DNA of 10,078 nucleotides from an uncultured Oscillospiraceae bacterium. Lineage in GTDB: Bacteria; Bacillota_A; Clostridia; Oscillospirales; Oscillospiraceae. The position numbers and the translations under genes were made by a program. The notes below the pieces were generated by a model that worked only from the letters and a program-made list of their open reading frames with translations, was not told the origin of the DNA and did not search any database. The DNA lies in NCBI GenBank assembly GCA_910584605.1, contig CAJUAW010000107.1, positions 1 to 10,078 on the forward strand, read 5' to 3'. Position 1 is the first letter of the stretch; each line of letters starts with the position of its first letter. This document shows, one piece after another, positions 6,986 to 10,078 of this stretch.

Positions 6986-8368
6986 TTACACCAGGTTCTC
7001 CCGCATCTGGTCGCTGGCGGACTTGATGCCGGCGATCCACTCGTCCTTGGTCACGTTGCCGCTGACCAGGCCGTTGATGGGATCGAAGAAGACCTCGCGC
7101 ACGGTGCCCAGACCGGCCACGGAGGCGTAGGAGGAGAAGATGCCTACCACGGCGTTGGCGCCGTTGTCGTAGATGGAGTAGAACATCACGTTGTCGCCCT
7201 CCAGCTTGTCAACGATGCCGTTGATGGGCTGGACCGCGCCGCCCTTCAGGAAGATGCCGGCGGCCTCATCGCTGTACATATAGGCGACGAACTGCTTGGC
7301 GGCGTCCACGTTCTGCGCGCCGGAGGGAATCCAGATCTGCTCCAGGAAGGCGTAGCTGGCGCCGGCGTCCTTGGCGGCGGGCAGGGCGGTCATGCCCCAC
7401 TGGAAGGCGTCGCCGTCTTCACGGGGGGCGTCGGCCATCTCGCCCACGATCCAGGTGCCGTTGGGCATGAACAGGGCCTTGTTGTCCAGGATCAGCTGCT
7501 GGTTCTGGCTGAAGTCGCTCTCGTTGGCCTGGGCGGGGGTCACCTTGGCGGTGTACTCGGCCAGCTTGGCCATGATGTCAAAGCACTGCTGGCCCTCGGC
7601 GGTATCCCACACGCCCTCGGCGTAGGAGGTGGCCTGGTTGAAGAAGTCCTGGCCGCCCACGGAGTACATCAGGGCGTAGAAGAAGGCGTCAAAGTAGCCG
7701 GTGGTGGGGTAAGTAAACAGGTCGATGCCCTCGGCCTTGGCCTTGTCGCCCAGCTCCCACATCTCGTCCCAGGTGGTGGGAACGGTCCAGCCCTTCTCAT
7801 TGAACAGGTTGGCGTTGTAGAACAGGCCGCAGGGGGAGTAGAACATGGGGGCCAGGTAGGTCTTGCCGTCGCCGTAGGGATTGGTGGCGTTGGTGCCCAC
7901 AAAGCCGGGGATCAGCTTGCTGCTCACGGTGGCGCTCTCGCCGGGGATGTTCATGGACAGCACGTCGGTGATGTCGGTGATGAGCTTATCCTTGATGAAC
8001 TGCTCGGTCAGGCCCTTCTCACGGCCGGTGGCCAGCAGCACCACGTCGGGGTAGTCGCCGCCCTGCATGGAGGGACCGATCACGTCCTCCAGGTTCTTCT
8101 CCAGGGTGAGGGTGACCTCGATGCCGGTCTCGGCGGTGAAAGCCTCGCAGACCTCCTTCCACATATCGGGGTAGGCGTCAATGTAGCCGGAGGACAGGGC
8201 GGCCACCTTGATGGGGCCGGCGGGGGCGGCGGGCTCAGAGCTGTCCTGGCTGGAGCCGGACTGGGCGGGCGGGGTGCTGGACTGGGCAGGGGCGGGGGCG
8301 CCGCCGCAGCCGGCCAGCAGGGACAGGGACATGGCGGATGCAAGGAGCAAGCTAAGCATCTTTTTCAT
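6986..8368 (-). CDS. Sugar ABC transporter substrate-binding lipoprotein
   Basis: Extracellular solute-binding protein of the CUT1 importer, tethered to the outer face of the membrane. 460 residues from the ATG at 8368, set by GAGGAGG nine bases upstream; the open frame further upstream runs through the promoter and is not coding. The signal peptide MKKMLSLLLASAMSLSLLAG is followed by Cys21 (lipobox LLAGC), the predicted lipidated residue. A Ser/Pro/Ala/Gln-rich linker (about 22-50) precedes the periplasmic-binding fold that starts at IKVAALSSGYIDAYPDMW. Features typical of family-1 binding proteins include TGIEVTLTLEKN, GDYPDVVLLATG, GLFYNANLFNEKGW and PTTWDEMWELGDKAKAEG. Two tandem stops (TAA TAA) end the gene. 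It is first in the operon and nearest the promoter, as expected for the most highly expressed component. The ligand cannot be read from sequence; beta-galactosyl disaccharides are inferred from the operon. Confidence 0.95.
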   Translation of the reverse strand: MKKMLSLLLASAMSLSLLAGCGGAPAPAQSSTPPAQSGSSQDSSEPAAPAGPIKVAALSSGYIDAYPDMWKEVCEAFTAETGIEVTLTLEKNLEDVIGPSMQGGDYPDVVLLATGREKGLTEQFIKDKLITDITDVLSMNIPGESATVSSKLIPGFVGTNATNPYGDGKTYLAPMFYSPCGLFYNANLFNEKGWTVPTTWDEMWELGDKAKAEGIDLFTYPTTGYFDAFFYALMYSVGGQDFFNQATSYAEGVWDTAEGQQCFDIMAKLAEYTAKVTPAQANESDFSQNQQLILDNKALFMPNGTWIVGEMADAPREDGDAFQWGMTALPAAKDAGASYAFLEQIWIPSGAQNVDAAKQFVAYMYSDEAAGIFLKGGAVQPINGIVDKLEGDNVMFYSIYDNGANAVVGIFSSYASVAGLGTVREVFFDPINGLVSGNVTKDEWIAGIKSASDQMRENLV

Positions 8369-8377
8369 CGTTTCAAA

Positions 8378-8384
8378 CCTCCTC
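8378..8384 (-). promoter_or_regulatory. Ribosome binding site of the binding-protein gene
   Basis: GAGGAGG nine bases before the ATG at 8368. It fixes the start at MKKMLSLLL and excludes the much longer upstream frame. Confidence 0.85.
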
Positions 8385-8406
8385 AAATTGATGGAACTGC
8401 ACATTT

Positions 8407-8423
8407 GGCCGGAATCCCGGGCC
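8407..8423 (-). other. Possible 5' leader hairpin of the operon
   Basis: On the minus strand GGCCCGG (8423-8417) can pair with CCGGCC (8412-8407), with one bulged base and a four-base loop. It would lie a few bases after the predicted transcription start. It is short and could be chance in GC-rich DNA; a stabilising 5' cap hairpin is one possible role. Confidence 0.35.
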
Positions 8424-8434
8424 TTACGCCTTTT

Positions 8435-8463
8435 AGTATATATGCGCTCCCCGCCGGAGAACA
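8435..8463 (-). promoter_or_regulatory. Probable operon promoter, good -10 and weak -35
   Basis: Minus-strand TATACT (8440-8435) is a good -10. The hexamer 17 bases upstream is TGTTCT (8463-8458), a poor match to TTGACA. Transcription would start near 8428, giving a leader of about 60 bases. A weak -35 with motif copies immediately upstream is the usual layout of an activator-dependent promoter. No better pair is visible between 8385 and 8520. Confidence 0.55.
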
Positions 8464-8472
8464 GCCCGATTC

Positions 8473-8516
8473 TTGCGCAACTTTTTAGATATATTGCTCT
8501 TTTTGGAATTTGCACA
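8473..8516. promoter_or_regulatory. Cluster of three TTGC-core motifs upstream of the operon promoter (putative AraC sites)
   Basis: Plus-strand copies are TTGCGCAA at 8473, TTGCTCT at 8494 and TTGCACA at 8510; each is followed by a T-rich stretch. The first two are 21 bases apart, two helical turns. Measured from the predicted minus-strand start near 8428, the centres fall near -48, -69 and -85, where AraC-family activators typically bind. Related copies occur near the regulator promoter. Binding is inferred. Confidence 0.45.
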
Positions 8517-8637
8517 GTTTTCCCCCCTCCGCCCCCCTCTCTTTCGGAAAGATCGATAATTTCTCCCGGCAGCGGCGGGGAGCCTGTTCGAAATACATCC
8601 CAAACCGCCGCCAAAAATGAGGATCGCTCCTTGGGAG

Positions 8638-8666
8638 TTGCACAAATGTTGCGCTGGAGGTATAAT
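8638..8666 (+). promoter_or_regulatory. Sigma-A promoter of the AraC-family regulator
   Basis: TTGCAC (8638-8643), a 17-base spacer and a perfect TATAAT (8661-8666) predict a start near 8673 and a leader of about 55 bases to the TTG start at 8728. The -35 is itself a TTGCACA motif copy, and a second copy (TTGCGCT, 8649) lies in the spacer. This suggests that the regulator can occlude its own promoter. Confidence 0.8.
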
Positions 8667-8703
8667 AGGCTCCAAGGTTTGTATTTTACCCAGTTTCGTA
8701 AAA

Positions 8704-8710
8704 TTGCGCA
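8704..8710 (+). repeat. Further TTGCGCA motif copy in the regulator leader
   Basis: TTGCGCA at 8704-8710 matches the core found at 8473, 8510, 8638 and 8649. It sits downstream of the predicted start and just before the ribosome binding site of the regulator, where bound protein could block its expression. Confidence 0.35.
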
Positions 8711-8714
8711 GGAT

Positions 8715-8720
8715 GGGAGG
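8715..8720 (+). promoter_or_regulatory. Ribosome binding site that decides the TTG start of the regulator
   Basis: GGGAGG seven bases before TTG 8728. The upstream ATG at 8713 overlaps this site and has no good one of its own. The farther ATG at 8617 lies upstream of the promoter. Confidence 0.75.
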
Positions 8721-8727
8721 GATCTTC

Positions 8728-9558
8728 TTGAGCAGCCGTCAATACACCTTTTCCCGGACCGCGCCGGCCTCCAGCCGGGGAGTCCCGCGGCTGAGCTACA
8801 TCTCGAAAACCCAGTATTCCGAGGAGTGGAACTCCAACCTCCATACCCACGGCTGTGCCGAGCTGTTCTTTATCACCGACGGCCACGGCCGGTTCCGCAC
8901 CCAGTACGAGGAATTCCCCGTCGCGATCCACGATCTGGTGGTGGTGAACGCCAACGTGCTCCACACGGAGCTGAGCCAGATGGACAGCCCTCTGGAGTAC
9001 ATCGTCCTGGGGGTGGAGGGGCTGGAGGCTGTCAGCGCCGCAGACGGCTGCACCATGCTCCACCTCCACAGCGGCTGGCGGGAGCTGCTCAACTGCCTGG
9101 ACCTGATGCTGAAGGAGGCCAGGGAGGGCCGTCCCGGCTGGGAGGAGCTGTGCGGCCATCTGCTGGGCGTGGTGCTGATCCTGATGGAGCGGCAGGAGGA
9201 CCTGTCCCTGGCGGAGGAGTCCCCCGATCCCCGGGGCAGCCGGGAGTGCAGTCTGGTGCGGCGGTACATCGACAACCACTTTAAGGAGGATCTGAGCCTG
9301 GACCAGCTGGCCCGGCTGGCCCACGTCAACAAATATTACCTGGCCCACGCCTTCCGCCGGGAATTCGGCGCCTCCCCCATCAGCTACCTGATCTCCCGCC
9401 GGGTGGAGGAGAGCCGCTTCCTCCTCCGGGAAACCGACCACACCCTGTCCCTCATCGCCCAGATGCTGGGCTTCTCCTCCCCCAGCTACTTCTCCCAGTG
9501 CTTCCGCCGGGTGGAGGGGATCAGTCCCATTGAGTACCGCCGCCAGCACCGGTCCTGA
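8728..9558 (+). CDS. AraC-family transcriptional regulator
   Basis: 276 residues from a TTG start with GGGAGG seven bases upstream. The open frame extends to an ATG at 8617, but that codon lies before the promoter (8638-8666), so the shorter form is chosen; its length is typical for the family. The N-terminal part (about 20-100) is a cupin-like sugar-sensing domain with HTHGCAELFF (39-48). The C-terminal domain (about 175-275) has two helix-turn-helix units: LSLDQLARLAHVNKYYLAHAF (189-209) and SLIAQMLGFSSPSYFSQCF (241-259), followed by the classic R--G-SP-EYRR ending. It is divergent from the galactoside operon and shares its control region, so it is the obvious local regulator, most likely an activator responding to an imported disaccharide or product. 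The effector is not known. Confidence 0.93.
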   Translation: MSSRQYTFSRTAPASSRGVPRLSYISKTQYSEEWNSNLHTHGCAELFFITDGHGRFRTQYEEFPVAIHDLVVVNANVLHTELSQMDSPLEYIVLGVEGLEAVSAADGCTMLHLHSGWRELLNCLDLMLKEAREGRPGWEELCGHLLGVVLILMERQEDLSLAEESPDPRGSRECSLVRRYIDNHFKEDLSLDQLARLAHVNKYYLAHAFRREFGASPISYLISRRVEESRFLLRETDHTLSLIAQMLGFSSPSYFSQCFRRVEGISPIEYRRQHRS

Positions 9559-9576
9559 GGACCCGAAAACAGACTG

Positions 9577-9610
9577 AAACACCCGCCGCAGAGAACTGCG
9601 GCGGGTGTTT
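9577..9610. terminator. Stem-loop terminator between convergent genes
   Basis: AAACACCCGCCGCA (9577-9590) is perfectly complementary to TGCGGCGGGTGTTT (9597-9610), giving a 14-bp stem with a 6-base loop. The run TTTT (9608-9611) closes the plus-strand arm and AAA starts the other, so it could act in both directions. It lies 18 bases after the regulator stop and 25 bases beyond the convergent flavoprotein stop. The T-run is mostly inside the stem, so termination may be incomplete. Confidence 0.75.
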
Positions 9611-9635
9611 TGCGGTCTGGACCCAGCTTGCGGGA

Positions 9636-10078
9636 TCAGCCCAGCACAGAGGCGGCAATGGCGTCGGCCAGGGCGTCGATCTCCGATTCGTTGTCCGCCT
9701 TGAGGGAGGAGGTGACGGTCATCTCCTCATCCAGGACGGTCATGTTCTTCAGGGACTCAATCTCCTCCTTCATCAGCGCGCCGGAGCGGGGCGCCCAGGA
9801 GCCGCTGCCCATGATGGCCACCGTGCGCTTCTGCAGGTTGAGGGCCTTCATGTCCATGAGGAAGTTGTGCATGGGCGGGAAGATGCCCAGGTTGTAGGTG
9901 ACCGAGGCCAGCACCAGATGGCTGTACTTGAACAGGTCGGAGATCAGGTAGCTGACGTGGGTGGAGGACACGTCATACAGCCGGGTGTTGGTCACCCCCC
10001 GGGCGGTGAGCTTGGCGGCCAGAACCTCGGCGGCGGCCTCGGTGTTGCCGTACATGGAGGCGTAGACGATCATGACGC
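9636..10078 (-). CDS. Flavodiiron (A-type) flavoprotein, C-terminal flavodoxin domain (N-terminus beyond window)
   Basis: 146 residues are visible; the frame is open at the right edge (a Val codon precedes the Met at 10073). The family has an N-terminal metallo-beta-lactamase-like di-iron domain, which would lie outside the window, fused to this FMN-binding flavodoxin domain. The FMN phosphate loop is YASMYGNTEAAAE, followed by YDVSSTHVSYLISDLFKYSH, the flavin-loop segment TYNLGIFPPMHNFL, and GSGSWAPRSG; all are characteristic of FprA/ROO-type proteins rather than free-standing flavodoxins. These enzymes reduce O2 or NO to harmless products in anaerobes. The gene converges on the AraC regulator and is unrelated to the sugar operon. 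The Met at 10073 is unlikely to be the start because it lies within the first beta strand and there is too little sequence to see a ribosome binding site. A short flavodoxin remains possible. Confidence 0.85.
   Translation of the reverse strand, partial: VMIVYASMYGNTEAAAEVLAAKLTARGVTNTRLYDVSSTHVSYLISDLFKYSHLVLASVTYNLGIFPPMHNFLMDMKALNLQKRTVAIMGSGSWAPRSGALMKEEIESLKNMTVLDEEMTVTSSLKADNESEIDALADAIAASVLG

Noticed and set aside
8369..8470. Riboswitch in the operon leader
   Set aside because: The predicted leader is only about 60 bases with one short hairpin, too small for a known sugar-sensing riboswitch class.
6974..8488. Plus-strand open frame of 504 codons opposite the binding-protein gene
   Set aside because: In register with the binding-protein codons, with low-complexity Gly/Val/Ala composition and no supporting ribosome binding site.
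8369..8614. N-terminal extension of the binding protein to an upstream start
   Set aside because: It would place a lipoprotein signal peptide in mid-protein and run through the promoter; GAGGAGG before 8368 marks the real start.
8686..9582. Minus-strand open frames opposite the AraC regulator
   Set aside because: Shadows of a clear helix-turn-helix regulator gene; no domain or start signal of their own.
1..10078. Search for CRISPR arrays, tRNA or rRNA genes, insertion sequences and phage attachment sites
   Set aside because: No regularly spaced repeats, RNA gene motifs, transposase or integrase sequences were seen; the DNA is almost fully occupied by metabolic genes.

Overview
The window looks like chromosomal DNA of a GC-rich, anaerobic gut-type Clostridia, plausibly Oscillospiraceae-like. 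The reasons are very G/C-rich third codon positions, strong AGGAGG-type ribosome binding sites, a flavodiiron protein and a GH112 sugar phosphorylase. The species assignment is inference.

Most of the window (about 1-8440) is one minus-strand operon for a beta-galactoside. Read in transcription order it encodes a lipoprotein sugar-binding protein (8368-6986), two ABC permeases (6888-6016 and 6003-5119), a 67-residue two-helix membrane protein (5109-4906), a GH112 beta-galactoside phosphorylase (4893-2731), an unrecognised 55-residue protein starting at a TTG that overlaps the phosphorylase stop (2734-2567), and a GH2 beta-galactosidase of the long LacZ type (2552 to beyond the left edge). Gaps after the first gene are 9-14 bases or an overlap. 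The exception is a 97-base gap after the binding protein, which carries a perfect 13-bp stem-loop. The inferred job is to import a galactose-containing disaccharide intact and cleave it in the cytoplasm, by phosphorolysis to galactose 1-phosphate or by hydrolysis. No ABC ATPase is visible, so the transporter probably uses a shared MsmX-type ATPase encoded elsewhere.

The 8369-8727 interval is the divergent control region between the operon and a plus-strand AraC-family regulator (8728-9558). It holds a near-consensus promoter for the regulator (TTGCAC, 17 bases, TATAAT) and a minus-strand operon promoter with a good -10 and a poor -35. It also holds several copies of a TTGCRCA-like motif. Three copies lie just upstream of the weak operon -35, at the usual distance for AraC-type activation, and one coincides with the -35 of the regulator gene. 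This suggests activation of the operon and autoregulation.

Right of the regulator, a 14-bp stem-loop terminator separates it from a convergent minus-strand gene. That gene encodes the C-terminal flavodoxin domain of a flavodiiron (A-type) flavoprotein and is cut by the right edge. The long plus-strand open frames opposite the operon are codon-bias shadows. The parts least explained by known families are the 55- and 67-residue proteins and the motif cluster in the control region.
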